A stretch of DNA of 64,000 nt. It comes from Candidimonas sp. (GTDB lineage: Bacteria > Pseudomonadota > Gammaproteobacteria > Burkholderiales > Burkholderiaceae_B). The position numbers and the translations under genes are program-made. Under the pieces are notes generated by a model, which was not told the origin of the DNA, made no database searches, and saw only the letters and a list, made by a program, of their open reading frames with translations. The DNA is taken from positions 1 to 64,000 of the forward strand of contig SCRC01000030.1 in the NCBI GenBank assembly GCA_004297945.1, given 5' to 3'. Positions 38,876-51,187 of the stretch are shown in pieces (the stretch's first letter is position 1; each line of letters starts with the position of its first letter).

Positions 38876-40021
38876 TTACTTCGTGGTCGGATAGACTGTT
38901 TTGTAGTCGCCGTTGGCCTGGACTTCAAAGGCGGCCATCGGGCTGCCGACCCGTTCGCCCTTTGCGTCCCAGGTGAAGGGACCGGTCACGCCGTCGAAGG
39001 GCTTGTGCATAGTGTGCATCCAGGGAATCAACTTGGCCGTGTCGGTGCTCTTGGTGCTTTTGATGGCAGCAAAGACAGCGCGCAGACCATCAGCGTTGGT
39101 GAAGGTGTAGATGCTCGGAGGCGCCGAACCGTAGGCTTGCACGTAATCGGCCAGGAACTTCTTGGCTTCTGGATAGGGCAAGTTTTTCGGGGAAGGGACG
39201 TTGATAATGATCGCACCCTGGGCCGCATTGCCGGCCATCTTGGCGAACGCCACATTTTGGTTGGCATCGCCGCCGACAAAAGTCGTTTTCATGCCCAGTT
39301 GCATCATTTGCGCGCGAATCAGACCACCGTCCGTGTAGTAGCCCGAGAAATACAACACATCAGGGTTTTTGGATTTCAACTTGGTCAGCACGGCCGTGTA
39401 ATCTTGCGTGCCGGCGTTGATGTAGTCTTTCGCAACAATATTGCCGCCGTCCGCCTTGATGGCTTTATCGGCGCTGTCAGCCAGGCCGGTAGCATAGCTT
39501 GAGTGGTCGCTGAGAATAACGATGCGTTTGTAGTGCTTGACCTTGACGAGGTAATCGGCGGTGAACAAGGCCTCCGCGCTGTTGGGTGGCGCGTTGCGGA
39601 AGAATGTCTTCCATCCTTTTTGAGTCAGTTCGTCGCTAGTGCCATCGGATGTCTGAATAACATTGGCAGCAGCATAAATAGGGGCTGCGGCCAGCGCGGC
39701 ACCACTGGTGTAGGTACCAATCACAGCGATTACACCAGCATTAACCAGCTTGCGGGCGCAGATGGCAGCTTGCGCCGGCTTGCCTTCGTCGTCGCAGACG
39801 GTGACCTGAATCTTGCGCCCCAACAACCCGCCTTCGGCATTCTGTTGTTTGACCAGCAGTTTCACCCCGTTCTCGATTCCTTGCCCTTCTCCTGCGTATT
39901 CCCCTGTGATCGGCGCCTGCACCCCAATCTGGATAGGGCCGCTGGCCGCAACTGCTGTGCCCGCACCCATTGCCAGCGTAGCCGCCACTGAAACCGCAGA
40001 AAGTTTTGTCAGCTTGTTCAT
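38876..40021 (-). CDS. livJ: branched-chain amino-acid type ABC transporter, binding protein
   Basis: Periplasmic type I binding protein, 381 residues, with a signal peptide (LSAVSVAATLAMGAGTAVAA). The mature part starts with IQIGVQAPITGEYAGEGQ, and the hinge/ligand segments VIGTYTSGAALAAAPIYA and ILSDHSSYATGLADS match LivJ/LivK-type receptors. ATG 40021 has AGGAGAA upstream, whereas the open frame to 40123 adds an unrelated 34 residues. Receptors of this family bind many amino acids and aromatic acids, so the ligand is not certain. The 105-bp gap to livH is common where the receptor is overproduced. Confidence 0.9.
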   Translation of the reverse strand: MNKLTKLSAVSVAATLAMGAGTAVAASGPIQIGVQAPITGEYAGEGQGIENGVKLLVKQQNAEGGLLGRKIQVTVCDDEGKPAQAAICARKLVNAGVIAVIGTYTSGAALAAAPIYAAANVIQTSDGTSDELTQKGWKTFFRNAPPNSAEALFTADYLVKVKHYKRIVILSDHSSYATGLADSADKAIKADGGNIVAKDYINAGTQDYTAVLTKLKSKNPDVLYFSGYYTDGGLIRAQMMQLGMKTTFVGGDANQNVAFAKMAGNAAQGAIIINVPSPKNLPYPEAKKFLADYVQAYGSAPPSIYTFTNADGLRAVFAAIKSTKSTDTAKLIPWMHTMHKPFDGVTGPFTWDAKGERVGSPMAAFEVQANGDYKTVYPTTK

Positions 40022-40216
40022 CTTCAAGTTCTCCTGATCCAACCGTTTAACCACAATTGATAAATTATTTGATAGTGCCGGCCGCCACGAAGGGTGGCTT
40101 GCAGTATTTCTCGCTTTAAACAACCATCCAAGATATCGGATCCAAAATATTATATTTCCTTAGCCAGGTGAAGCACAAGCTTTTAAGCGAAAAGGACACA
40201 ACCCAAAGCATGTACG

Positions 40217-43200
40217 TCACCCCACCATCATCAGGCTGGCATTGCCGCCCGCCGCAGTGGTATTGATGCTGACCGAAACCTCCCGCAAAAGGCGATCCAG
40301 CACATAACGCCGACCCGTCAGAATTTCGTCGGCACTTAGGCCTTGCACCGAAATAATGGGGCCGGTGCGCGCCGCAACGCGTTGATTGATCTCACACAAA
40401 GTGTCGCTGTCGCCTTCAAACAGGACGCTTTGATAGTCGCCCTGCTCAATTTCACTGTCGGGCACCATGCGCAGTGATTTTTTCTGATCAGAATCGAGCG
40501 TGGCGTAGAACGCCTTGCCCACCGGATTGTCCAGCAAGGCCAAGGTGTTTCCGGTTGAGGTACCCGCCTGGTATTGCACCTGTGCACCCAGCTGGCTGGC
40601 GGCAATGCACAGCACGCATCCGCGCGGTTTGAGGTGATAAAAATTATTTTCGCCGGTAGGCCCCTGCAAGGTGATCTGGGCGTCGTGCGCCCCCTCAGTC
40701 AGTTCACAACCGGCCGGCAAGCCGCCGGCGGGCCGTTGCGCGAGCAGGCGCAACAGATACAATGGCCCGCCCGCCTTGGGACCCGTGCCCGACAGGCATT
40801 CGCCGCCAAAGGGTTGCACCCCCACCACGGCGCCCACGATATTGCGGTTTACATATAAATTGCCCGCACGTATTCGCCGGCTCACACGCGCGATGGTTTC
40901 ATCGATACGCGTGTGCACGCCAAAGGTTAAACCGTAGCCTGTCGCATTAATTTGATCGATCACAGAATCCAGGTCGTTGCGGGCGTAACGCACAATATGC
41001 AGCACCGGCCCGAACACCTCTTTTTTAAGCGCGGCCACGTCGCTGATCTCAATCAGCGTAGGGGCAACAAAAGTGCCATGCTGGCAAGACGCATCAAGGT
41101 CAAGCTGGTCAACTTTGTGACCCGCCTCGCGCATGGCCTGAATATGGGCCCGGATGGCGGTTTGAGCCTGAACATCGATGACCGGCCCGACATCGACGCT
41201 CAGGCGATCAGGATTGCCCACGCACAATTCGCGCATAGCGCCGCGCAACATCGAGAGCACATGATCGGCGCAATCTTGCTGCACACACAAAACACGCAAG
41301 GCCGAGCACCGCTGCCCGGCGGAATCAAAGGCCGATGTCAGGACATCGAAGACGACCTGCTCGGCCAGGGCCGAGGAGTCGACCACCATGGCATTTTGCC
41401 CACCAGTCTCGGCAATCAGCACAATGGGATGGCCGGCGTCGTCGAGCCGCTGCGACAGGGTTCTGGAAATCAGTTGCGCTACTTCGGTCGAACCGGTAAA
41501 CATCACGCCGCGCACCCGCGGGCTTGCCACCAGCGCGGCGCCTACCGTTTCACCCTGCCCCGGCAACAACTGCACCGCACCCGCCGGTACGCCGGCGCGG
41601 CGCAAAATCGCCACAGCCTGCGCGGCGATCAGGCAAGTCTGCTCGGCAGGCTTGGCCAACACGGGATTGCCGGCGGCAAGCGCTGCTGCAACCTGGCCCG
41701 TAAAAATCGCCAAAGGGAAATTCCAAGGACTAATACACAACACCGGCCCCAAGGGGCGATGCGTGTCATTGGAAAACGCAGCCGTAATCTGGCCGGCGTA
41801 ATAGCGCAGAAAATCAACCGCCTCGCGCACCTCGGAAATGGCGTTGGGCAACGATTTCCCGGCTTCGCGCACGATCAGCCCCAGCAAGGGCTGCATTTCA
41901 TCTTCAAGCAATTGCGCGGCACGCATCAGGCACTGTGCCCGCACGCTGACAGGCGTGGCCTGCCAGATAGGTGCCGCATGTTGCGCCTCGTCCAGAGCCG
42001 CCTGCACATCTGCCCCGCTGGCCTCCATCACAAAACCCACGATATCGCGATGATCGGCCGGATTGTGCACCGCGCGGGAGCGCGACTGGTCCCACTCGTC
42101 GTTGCGTTCGCCCACCAAAGGCATCGCGCGCCAAGGTGCCGCACCATTGCCCAACAAGGCCGCCGACAAGGAGCCCAGGCGTTGCTCATTGCTTAAGTCC
42201 AGGCCGGCCGAGTTCGGGCGGGCATCGCTCGAGCGATATAAGTCGCGCGGCAAGGGAATCTTGTCATGCGGCGCACCCAGGGGCTGAATGCGCAGTGCCG
42301 CGGCGACCGGATCGCCAATCAGGGCATCGACGGGAATTTCCGCGTCGCCTATCTGATTGACAAACGAGGTATTGGCGCCGTTTTCCAGCAAGCGGCGCAC
42401 CAGATACGCCAGCAAGGTTTCGTGCGTGCCCACCGGCGCATAAATACGGCACGGACGATTAAGCTTGCCCTGTGCAGTCGACCCGGTCACCTCTTCATAA
42501 AGCGCCTCGCCCATGCCATGCAGGCACTGGAACTCGTACTGTCCGGGATAATAATTCTGCCCCGCCAAGTGATAGATGCTTGCCATCGTATGCGCGTTGT
42601 GCGTGGCAAACTGCGGATAAACCGCCGCCGGGTCGGACAACAGCTTGCGCGCACACGCCAGATAAGAGATATCGGTATAGATCTTGCGCGTGTATACCGG
42701 ATACCCCTCCAGTCCATCAACCTGCGCACGCTTGATTTCCGAATCCCAATAGGCGCCTTTGACCAGACGCACCATCAGACGATGTGAACTGCGCCTGGCC
42801 AGATCGATCACGTAATCGATGACAAACGGCGCACGCTTTTGATAGGCCTGAATGACAAAGCCAATACCATTCCAGCCGGCCAGTTGCGGGTCGAAGCACA
42901 GGGCCTCAAGCAAATCCAGCGACATTTCCAGACGATCCGCCTCTTCCGCATCGATATTCAAGCCGATGTCATAGCTGCGCGCGAGCAGCGCCAGGGCGGT
43001 CATGCGTGGTAAAAGCTCGACCATGACGCGCTCGCGCTGCGCGCGGCCATAGCGCGGGTGCAAAGCCGACAGCTTGACGGAAATACCCGGCCCCTCGTAG
43101 ATGCCTCGGCCTTGCGAGGCCTTGCCGATGGCATGTATGGCCTGTTCGTACGAGGTGTAATAGCGGCTCGCGTCCTCAGCTGTGGTGGCGGCTTCGCCCA

Positions 43201-44038
43201 GCATGTCGTAAGAATAGCGAAAACCCTTGATCTCATGCTTGCGGCTGTTGGCAATGGCGGCCGAAATGGTTTGCCCTGCGACAAACTGTTCGCCCATCAT
43301 GCGCATGGCGATATTCACGCCTTTGCGTATCAATGGCTCTCCGCCCTTTCCTATGAGGCGCGTCAGCGCCCTGGACAAAGACTGTTCGCTATTGCTGCTG
43401 ACAAGCTTGCCGGTCAGCATCAGGCCCCACGTTGCCGCATTGACAAATAGCGAAGGCGACTCGCCCACGTGCGACTTCCAGTCCCCATGGCTGATTTTGT
43501 CGCGAATCAGCGCATCGCGCGTCGCCCGATCAGGAATGCGCAGCAATGCCTCGGCCAGGCACATTAGCGCCACGCCCTCCTGGCTCGATAATGAAAACTC
43601 CTGAATCAGCCCCTCTACCCCGCCCCCGCCCCGCTTGCTGCGCAAAGCGTTTACCAGGCGGCTGGCCAGCGCATGAACGTCGGCCGTTTGCAGAGCACGA
43701 GCCTGATCGGCCAGCAAAGGCACACATTCGGTCTCCGGCCGCCGATAAGCCGCCGTAATGGCGGCGCGCAACACTGACTGGGGTTGCACCTCTTGCGCAA
43801 ATTCGTAAAAAGGCAGCGGCGCATCGGTCAGGTGTGCCGTCTCGACGGCGCTACTTGCGTCGGAAGCGTTCAGATACGAGACCTCGGCCGGCAACTGTCC
43901 GTGTTCAATGGCCTCTACATACGATAGGATCGCCTGTTTGTGCAACCAGTGCGGCGTACGCCCCAATTTTTCAGCGGCGCTTTTGAGTCGCTCGCGCAGA
44001 GCGTCATCTACTTTGACGCCTAATGTCGTGCTTGCCAT
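40217..44038 (-). CDS. putA: trifunctional proline utilisation protein PutA
   Basis: Oxidises proline to glutamate with two active sites and represses its own gene. Residues 1-47 are a ribbon-helix-helix DNA-binding domain (TLGVKVDDALRERLKSAAEK). The FAD proline dehydrogenase barrel follows (about 170-500: NIDAEEADRLEMSLDLLEAL and RLVKGAYWDSEIKRAQ). Then comes the P5C/ALDH domain (about 580-1080) with Glu in LIAETGGQNAMV and catalytic Cys in AGQRCSALRVL, and a C-terminal domain. It is 1273 residues, slightly shorter than the E. coli protein. ATG 44038 is chosen because the RHH begins there. The 148-bp upstream region (44039-44186) is AT-rich and may hold PutA operators. Confidence 0.94.
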   Translation of the reverse strand: MASTTLGVKVDDALRERLKSAAEKLGRTPHWLHKQAILSYVEAIEHGQLPAEVSYLNASDASSAVETAHLTDAPLPFYEFAQEVQPQSVLRAAITAAYRRPETECVPLLADQARALQTADVHALASRLVNALRSKRGGGGVEGLIQEFSLSSQEGVALMCLAEALLRIPDRATRDALIRDKISHGDWKSHVGESPSLFVNAATWGLMLTGKLVSSNSEQSLSRALTRLIGKGGEPLIRKGVNIAMRMMGEQFVAGQTISAAIANSRKHEIKGFRYSYDMLGEAATTAEDASRYYTSYEQAIHAIGKASQGRGIYEGPGISVKLSALHPRYGRAQRERVMVELLPRMTALALLARSYDIGLNIDAEEADRLEMSLDLLEALCFDPQLAGWNGIGFVIQAYQKRAPFVIDYVIDLARRSSHRLMVRLVKGAYWDSEIKRAQVDGLEGYPVYTRKIYTDISYLACARKLLSDPAAVYPQFATHNAHTMASIYHLAGQNYYPGQYEFQCLHGMGEALYEEVTGSTAQGKLNRPCRIYAPVGTHETLLAYLVRRLLENGANTSFVNQIGDAEIPVDALIGDPVAAALRIQPLGAPHDKIPLPRDLYRSSDARPNSAGLDLSNEQRLGSLSAALLGNGAAPWRAMPLVGERNDEWDQSRSRAVHNPADHRDIVGFVMEASGADVQAALDEAQHAAPIWQATPVSVRAQCLMRAAQLLEDEMQPLLGLIVREAGKSLPNAISEVREAVDFLRYYAGQITAAFSNDTHRPLGPVLCISPWNFPLAIFTGQVAAALAAGNPVLAKPAEQTCLIAAQAVAILRRAGVPAGAVQLLPGQGETVGAALVASPRVRGVMFTGSTEVAQLISRTLSQRLDDAGHPIVLIAETGGQNAMVVDSSALAEQVVFDVLTSAFDSAGQRCSALRVLCVQQDCADHVLSMLRGAMRELCVGNPDRLSVDVGPVIDVQAQTAIRAHIQAMREAGHKVDQLDLDASCQHGTFVAPTLIEISDVAALKKEVFGPVLHIVRYARNDLDSVIDQINATGYGLTFGVHTRIDETIARVSRRIRAGNLYVNRNIVGAVVGVQPFGGECLSGTGPKAGGPLYLLRLLAQRPAGGLPAGCELTEGAHDAQITLQGPTGENNFYHLKPRGCVLCIAASQLGAQVQYQAGTSTGNTLALLDNPVGKAFYATLDSDQKKSLRMVPDSEIEQGDYQSVLFEGDSDTLCEINQRVAARTGPIISVQGLSADEILTGRRYVLDRLLREVSVSINTTAAGGNASLMMVG

Positions 44039-44186
44039 CGCTGTATTCCCATTGCATCTCGGCACCCGCTTGCACGGACATTGCAAAGCGCCTTTGAGCC
44101 GTTGTTCTGAATAATGAGATGAAATACTAAACGGGTTGCAACGATTATTAAATTGAGGTTAACCCTATATTCGAAAACAACACCTT

Positions 44187-44822
44187 TTAGGTGCAACCTT
44201 TGAGACGCACCGCTGTGTTGGAGGATATGGGCTGATGCGACAGTTGGGCGGCCATCACGCTGGCCAAGTCTTGCAGCGCTATCTGGTGGCTTTGAACCAG
44301 CGCAGCGATCCCCGCCCCCGCCGGCACGTTTATCTGAGCCTGGCAAATCATGGCCGCCTGTTTGGGCTGGTTGACCGGCGTCAAGCGCCAACTGGCGTCA
44401 ACGACCACGCCTTGCCGATAGATTGAATCAAATCGATGAACGACAATATCGATCTTCCACAACGGCATTTTTTTTAGCGCAACGCCAACCGGCACCTCAA
44501 GCACGCCCAGCCGCCGGGCCAAATCATAAGCCAGCGCCTGACGAATTTCGCTATCAAGCGGCGCCGCCCACAACGAATTGTTCAAGGGCGTAAGCACCAC
44601 GCTGTCGGGCGTCCCTATAACGATTTGCGGTCGATTAACCTGGGCAGGAATCGATACCGCCTGGACGCTGATTACATATGCGGGCGGGATCGAGCCACTA
44701 CTGGCCGCCCGAGCTGGCGCCGCTTCAGGCAGCAAGGTGTAATACTGGCTGCGAGGGGACGCGCAGCCCACTGCCAACAGCAGCACGCTCAACATCGGCA
44801 TCAACTTGAAAACACGCATCAT
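44187..44822 (-). CDS. pqiC: PqiC-like outer-membrane lipoprotein
   Basis: 211-residue lipoprotein of the ABC-type transport auxiliary component family. The signal ends in a lipobox (LLLAVGC-ASP), so Cys20 is expected to be lipidated. After it, SQYYTLLPEA is the usual start of PqiC/YmbA proteins, and a beta-rich domain with PQIVIGTPDSVVLTPLNNSL follows. It lies 21 bp after pqiB. PqiC docks the PqiB tunnel to the outer membrane, an inference from E. coli. Confidence 0.88.
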   Translation of the reverse strand: MMRVFKLMPMLSVLLLAVGCASPRSQYYTLLPEAAPARAASSGSIPPAYVISVQAVSIPAQVNRPQIVIGTPDSVVLTPLNNSLWAAPLDSEIRQALAYDLARRLGVLEVPVGVALKKMPLWKIDIVVHRFDSIYRQGVVVDASWRLTPVNQPKQAAMICQAQINVPAGAGIAALVQSHQIALQDLASVMAAQLSHQPISSNTAVRLKGCT

Positions 44823-44843
44823 GGCTCCCTGGAACCTTGGCTG

Positions 44844-46553
44844 TTAATGGTTGTTGGACGGCAACACGTCGACGGAGCGTCCCCGTAAAAGTGCGCTGGG
44901 ATGAGTCTGCAGATAATCAGCCAACGCGCGCAGCGATTTGGCCGCATCGCCCAATTCGCGTAAAGTCTGCGCCAAATTGTCATTCATGGGCGAGTCGTCG
45001 GCCAGCATGCTATTGACCCGGCCCAAAGACTGTTGCGCTGCCTTCAACGTTGCCGTCGCCTGTGGCGCGACCTCGGTCTGCAAGCGCTTGATAAGCTTGG
45101 TCAGGGATTTCAGACTAGCGCGCAGATCCTGGCTTATGCCATCAAACGGCACGGCATCGAGCTTGGTCACGATGCTGCTCAACTGTTGCTGCAAACGGTC
45201 AAAGCTCCCGGCGATTGTGGGCAGCACCACCGGCACGGCCGCGCTATCGAAATCAACGGGCGGCGCCTTGGGGAAGAAGTCCAGAGCGATATACTGCTGG
45301 CCGGTCAGCAGATTGGCCGAACGTATTTGCGCGCGCAAGCCATGCTTGACCAACGGGCCCAGCAAAGCCTGGCCTTCGTAGCCTTCTTTCTCGCTCGCAG
45401 TGAAAAGATCCTGGTAGGCATGGCCAAAGCGCGACGGATACAACCGTGTTTTTACCAAGACCACAAAACGTTTGATTTTGGCGTTGTATTCCAGATCAAT
45501 GTCGTATACCTTGCCCAGATCCATGCCATGAAAGTCCACGGGCGCGCCGATTTTCAGGCCACGCACGGATTGTTCGAACACCATATCAAGCCGAAACGGC
45601 GTCCCGTCGGGTTCGGCCATGGCCTCACCCTGCGTCGCGCTAATCGGAAACACCGAATCGGCCGCAGACGGCTTGGCGTCTGGGTAATCTTCAGCTGACG
45701 CAAACGCTATGCCGCCCGCCAAAACCGAAGCAAGGGATCCCGTCTGCACCACGAAACCCTCTGCGCTGAGCGATACATTAACGCCGCTGACATACCAAAA
45801 CCGAGTAGCACTGGTTACAAACTTGTCATTGGGAGCGTCAATAAATACCTGAATATGCACATTCTGGCCTTTGGGACCGAGATCGTATCCAATCACCCGC
45901 CCGACCTGAATGCGTCGATAATAAACCGGCGACCCAACCTCTAACGACCCTAAATCCGGGCTGATCAGGGTAAATCTTCGCCCGGGCCGGTCACTGGTAA
46001 TTTCGGGTGGCTTTTCCAGCCCTACGAAATCATACTTGGCCGTTCGAGACGCGCCTTTAGCGCTATCGGATTCCTTGGCCGTGTCCACGGCAATATAGGC
46101 TCCCGACAGCAAAGTGCCCAGACCCGATACACCACTGATAGCCAACCTTGGGCGCACTACCCAGAAACGGGTCCCCTCCTGCGTAATGTAGCCCGACCCC
46201 TCGCGGTTAAGCTTAATATGCACCAGCACTTTGTGGCGATCTTCCGACACCCGAATATCGGTAACGGTGCCAATTGTCACGTCTTTATAGCGCACCTTGG
46301 TTTGCCCGACCTCCAGCCCGTCGGCCGATTCGAAGCTGACTGTCACGGTAGGCCCTGTGTGCAGCCAATCTTTGACGACCAGCGACAAGCCTATCGCCGC
46401 TGCCAGCAGCGGTACAAGCCAAATCCAGGAGACTCGGGTCTGCTGCCTGGGTGCGACGACCGGCTCGGGCGCCGCGCGAACGGCTTCTACCGGCGTGCCA
46501 GAGGGCTCGACATTCGAATTCACGGGCTCGGACGAGGTTGGCGTTTCGCTCAT
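44844..46553 (-). CDS. pqiB: PqiB-like MCE protein, intermembrane lipid transport
   Basis: 569-residue periplasmic-spanning protein. One N-terminal membrane helix (VSWIWLVPLLAAAIGLSLVV) is followed by three MCE/MlaD domains, recognisable by FESADGLEVGQTKVRYKD, ISPDLGSLEVGSPVYYRRI and RGLKIGAPVDFHGMDLG. A long C-terminal helical needle (about 470-555) ends the protein. E. coli PqiB forms a tunnel between the membranes. It lies 11 bp after pqiA and upstream of pqiC, the usual pqiABC order. Confidence 0.92.
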   Translation of the reverse strand: MSETPTSSEPVNSNVEPSGTPVEAVRAAPEPVVAPRQQTRVSWIWLVPLLAAAIGLSLVVKDWLHTGPTVTVSFESADGLEVGQTKVRYKDVTIGTVTDIRVSEDRHKVLVHIKLNREGSGYITQEGTRFWVVRPRLAISGVSGLGTLLSGAYIAVDTAKESDSAKGASRTAKYDFVGLEKPPEITSDRPGRRFTLISPDLGSLEVGSPVYYRRIQVGRVIGYDLGPKGQNVHIQVFIDAPNDKFVTSATRFWYVSGVNVSLSAEGFVVQTGSLASVLAGGIAFASAEDYPDAKPSAADSVFPISATQGEAMAEPDGTPFRLDMVFEQSVRGLKIGAPVDFHGMDLGKVYDIDLEYNAKIKRFVVLVKTRLYPSRFGHAYQDLFTASEKEGYEGQALLGPLVKHGLRAQIRSANLLTGQQYIALDFFPKAPPVDFDSAAVPVVLPTIAGSFDRLQQQLSSIVTKLDAVPFDGISQDLRASLKSLTKLIKRLQTEVAPQATATLKAAQQSLGRVNSMLADDSPMNDNLAQTLRELGDAAKSLRALADYLQTHPSALLRGRSVDVLPSNNH

Positions 46554-46564
46554 GCCTTTCTTCT

Positions 46565-47877
46565 TTATACGGCCTGGGTAGCGGGGTTGTCGAGCGATTG
46601 ATCAAGGCCCATGGGCCGACCACAGAATTGCAAGCCGGAAGACTCCCGGCCTGGATCGGCATCCCAGCCTTGGCGAGGGTCATAGCTCATGGCCGCAAAC
46701 ATCGTCAGAACGACCACAATGCCGAAACTGGCCGCGCCAGGACCCGCCGTTACCTGCGACAGGCCTGGAAAATTGGCCATTGCCGACAGCAACAGCACGA
46801 CAAACACATCCAGCATCGACCACTGACCAATGAACTCGACCAGCTCATACAAGCGCGTGCGCTGACGGGCAATGGCCACGCCTTTCCACTGCCGTTGCAT
46901 CAACAACACCGCCAGTGCGAACAGCTTGGTCATGGGCACCACCACACTGGCGACAAAAACGATTAACGCAAGATCCCAGGAGCCCAGGCGCCAAAGCTCG
47001 ATGACCCCACCCAAAATCGTATGCGCCGTGACGCCCGTGGGCATGCGTATCCGCATGACGGGCAATATATTGGCAGGAATATACAAAACGCCGGCAGTAA
47101 TCACAAAAGCCCAGGTGCGAGACACGGAGTCGGGCTTGCGAAAATAATTGTTCGCACCACAACGGCCACACGAATAAGAACCCGAAACGGAAGCGATACT
47201 TTGCACATTGCCGCAAGAATGGCAAGCCGCGACAATGCGTCCAGGTTCCACATCTGCGCCCGACTGCGACACCAGGCCATCGTCTTCAGCCATGCGCCAC
47301 AGTCGCTGCGCGGTGACTCGACTTAAAGCCGTAAGCAAAACCGCAAGAACACCGAAGGCCCACAGGCCAGGCCCAGGCTCGACCTGCGCCAAACCAGACA
47401 ATTTGACTATCGCCACCAGGATGCCAAGCAGCAGCACCGGCACCATGCACCACGAAGACAGAACGTGCAGAACACGCATGCCCCAATGAAAATCGGCAGG
47501 CAGGCGCTGCAAAATAATTGCGTGCATGGCCCAGAATAAAAACAGCAACTGCGTCAACGGCAAGGCGAAACCGAACAAACCCGTCATGAGCGCCACCAGT
47601 GGACGGCCCTGCTGCCAAGTGAGAATGAGCGCGTTGGGCAAGGTGGCGTTGATCTGCCTGCCATTGGCGGCAAGCGTGGCAATCGGAAAATAATTGGCCA
47701 TTGCAAAAACGATCAAGGCTGCGAGCGTCAGCGCGAGCCAGCCCTTGAGCGGCAGCGCGCTTTGGCGATACAGGACATAGCCACAACGCAGACAGGCTGC
47801 GCTGGCCCCTTTGGCAATGGGAATGCGCTGGTGCAACTGCGCGCAATGCGGGCAGGCTATCAGTGACCGCCGCGTCA

Positions 47878-47878
<1 letters not shown>
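46565..47878 (-). CDS. pqiA: PqiA-like inner-membrane protein
   Basis: 437-residue integral membrane protein with two PqiA domains. Each begins with a rubredoxin-like zinc ribbon: CPHCAQLHQR with CLRCGY at the start, and CHSCGNVQ with CGRCG near residue 215. Four helices follow each ribbon. It is thought to feed lipids to PqiB. ATG 47878 lies in the clpA stop (TGATG), so pqiABC appears to be a continuation of the clpA operon, which is unusual. A TTG two codons back is not needed. Confidence 0.92.
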
Positions 47879-50190
<2,312 letters not shown>

Positions 50191-50338
50191 GCTTCCTCCA
50201 TGACATTTCGAAGCGAACAAAACGCGTTGACAGAATCTATTCTATGACTAAATCTTGCCCGCGTATCGTCCAAACACCCCTGATGTTACCGGATTGCATC
50301 AAAACCGGGAATTTATTCATTCGACCCCACACGGAAAG

Positions 50339-50662
50339 TCAGACTTCAGGCGCCGGCTCCATCACACATTGCAAGGGATGCTGATGCGTACGCGCCAGCT
50401 GGCGAACCATCTCGACGCGAGTCGCCGCGATATCCCGCGGGTAGACGCCGCACACACCACGTCCCTCATGATGCACAAGCAACATGATGCGCGCGGCGTC
50501 CTCTTCATTCTTATGAAAAATCTGCTGCAGCACATGCACCACGAATTCCATTGGGGTGTAGTCATCGTTGAGCAGAATTACTTGGTACAAAGGGGGCGGC
50601 GCAAGCCGTGCGGCTTGATGATCCAGCACCGTTTCACGCTGATTTTGGGTTGTCAGAGCCAT
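50339..50662 (-). CDS. clpS: ClpA adaptor protein ClpS
   Basis: 107-residue adaptor that delivers N-degron substrates to ClpAP. The core [20 protein letters not shown] carries the Asp-Asp that binds the substrate alpha-amino group, and [19 protein letters not shown] is the second conserved block. The N-terminal 25 residues are flexible. ATG 50662 replaces an upstream start at 50683 because MALTTQ is the usual beginning. The 148-bp gap to clpA holds clpA leader sequence; separate promoters are possible. Confidence 0.93.
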   Translation of the reverse strand: MALTTQNQRETVLDHQAARLAPPPLYQVILLNDDYTPMEFVVHVLQQIFHKNEEDAARIMLLVHHEGRGVCGVYPRDIAATRVEMVRQLARTHQHPLQCVMEPAPEV

Positions 50663-50767
50663 ATAAAAAAACAAAACAATCACATGCCGATGAAGGCGCC
50701 GCCGGACGGACTGCGGTCCGGGCCTTATACTGCCAACCTGATTTCGGGCACCAAGTCGGGTTTATTT

Positions 50768-50796
50768 ATCATAAAACACCCGATAAATCGTATAAT
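50768..50796 (+). promoter_or_regulatory. predicted cspA promoter
   Basis: A perfect TATAAT lies at 50791-50796 in an AT-rich block. The -35 hexamer at 17-bp spacing (ATCATA, 50768-50773) is poor. Transcription from about 50803 would give a 115-nt untranslated leader, typical of cold-shock genes whose leaders refold with temperature. The leader's reading frame from 50831 is probably not translated. Confidence 0.5.
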
Positions 50797-50917
50797 AAGT
50801 CAAGAAAAAAAAGGCTTTCTAGCCAAATAAGTGCTTTCCATAGTTGACGAGCATGAATACATTAAGCATTATCATCATATTCTGAATGTTTTCACACTGA
50901 TTCGAGAGGCCGTCCGC

Positions 50918-51163
50918 ATGTCAGATTCATCCACACCCACTGTCCCCGGGGATACTCAAAAACTAATAGGGACCGTTAAATGGTTTAACGACGCCAAAGG
51001 TTTCGGTTTTATTACCCCGGACAACGGCGGCGAAGACCTGTTCGCTCATTTCTCATCAATCCAGATGAACGGCTTCAAGACACTTAAAGAAGGGCAAAAA
51101 GTGGCTTTCGAAATCGCTCAAGGCCCCAAAGGGAAGCAAGCCCTTAACATCACGGCAGCCTAG
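50918..51163 (+). CDS. cspA: cold-shock domain protein CspA family
   Basis: 81-residue single-domain cold-shock protein that binds single-stranded nucleic acid. RNP1 is in [12 protein letters not shown] and RNP2 in [10 protein letters not shown]; the beta-barrel ends with [19 protein letters not shown]. An N-terminal extension of about 13 residues ([13 protein letters not shown]) precedes the domain. ATG 50918 has GAGAGG upstream. It has a perfect -10 box and a terminator-like hairpin directly downstream, so it is probably monocistronic. Confidence 0.94.
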   Translation: MSDSSTPTVPGDTQKLIGTVKWFNDAKGFGFITPDNGGEDLFAHFSSIQMNGFKTLKEGQKVAFEIAQGPKGKQALNITAA

Positions 51164-51187
51164 CCGTCACGGCGGTCATAATCATAC

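Noticed and set aside
40952-42196. 414-codon plus-strand frame
   Set aside because: Antisense to the aldehyde dehydrogenase part of putA; His/Arg/Gln-rich and without any known motif.
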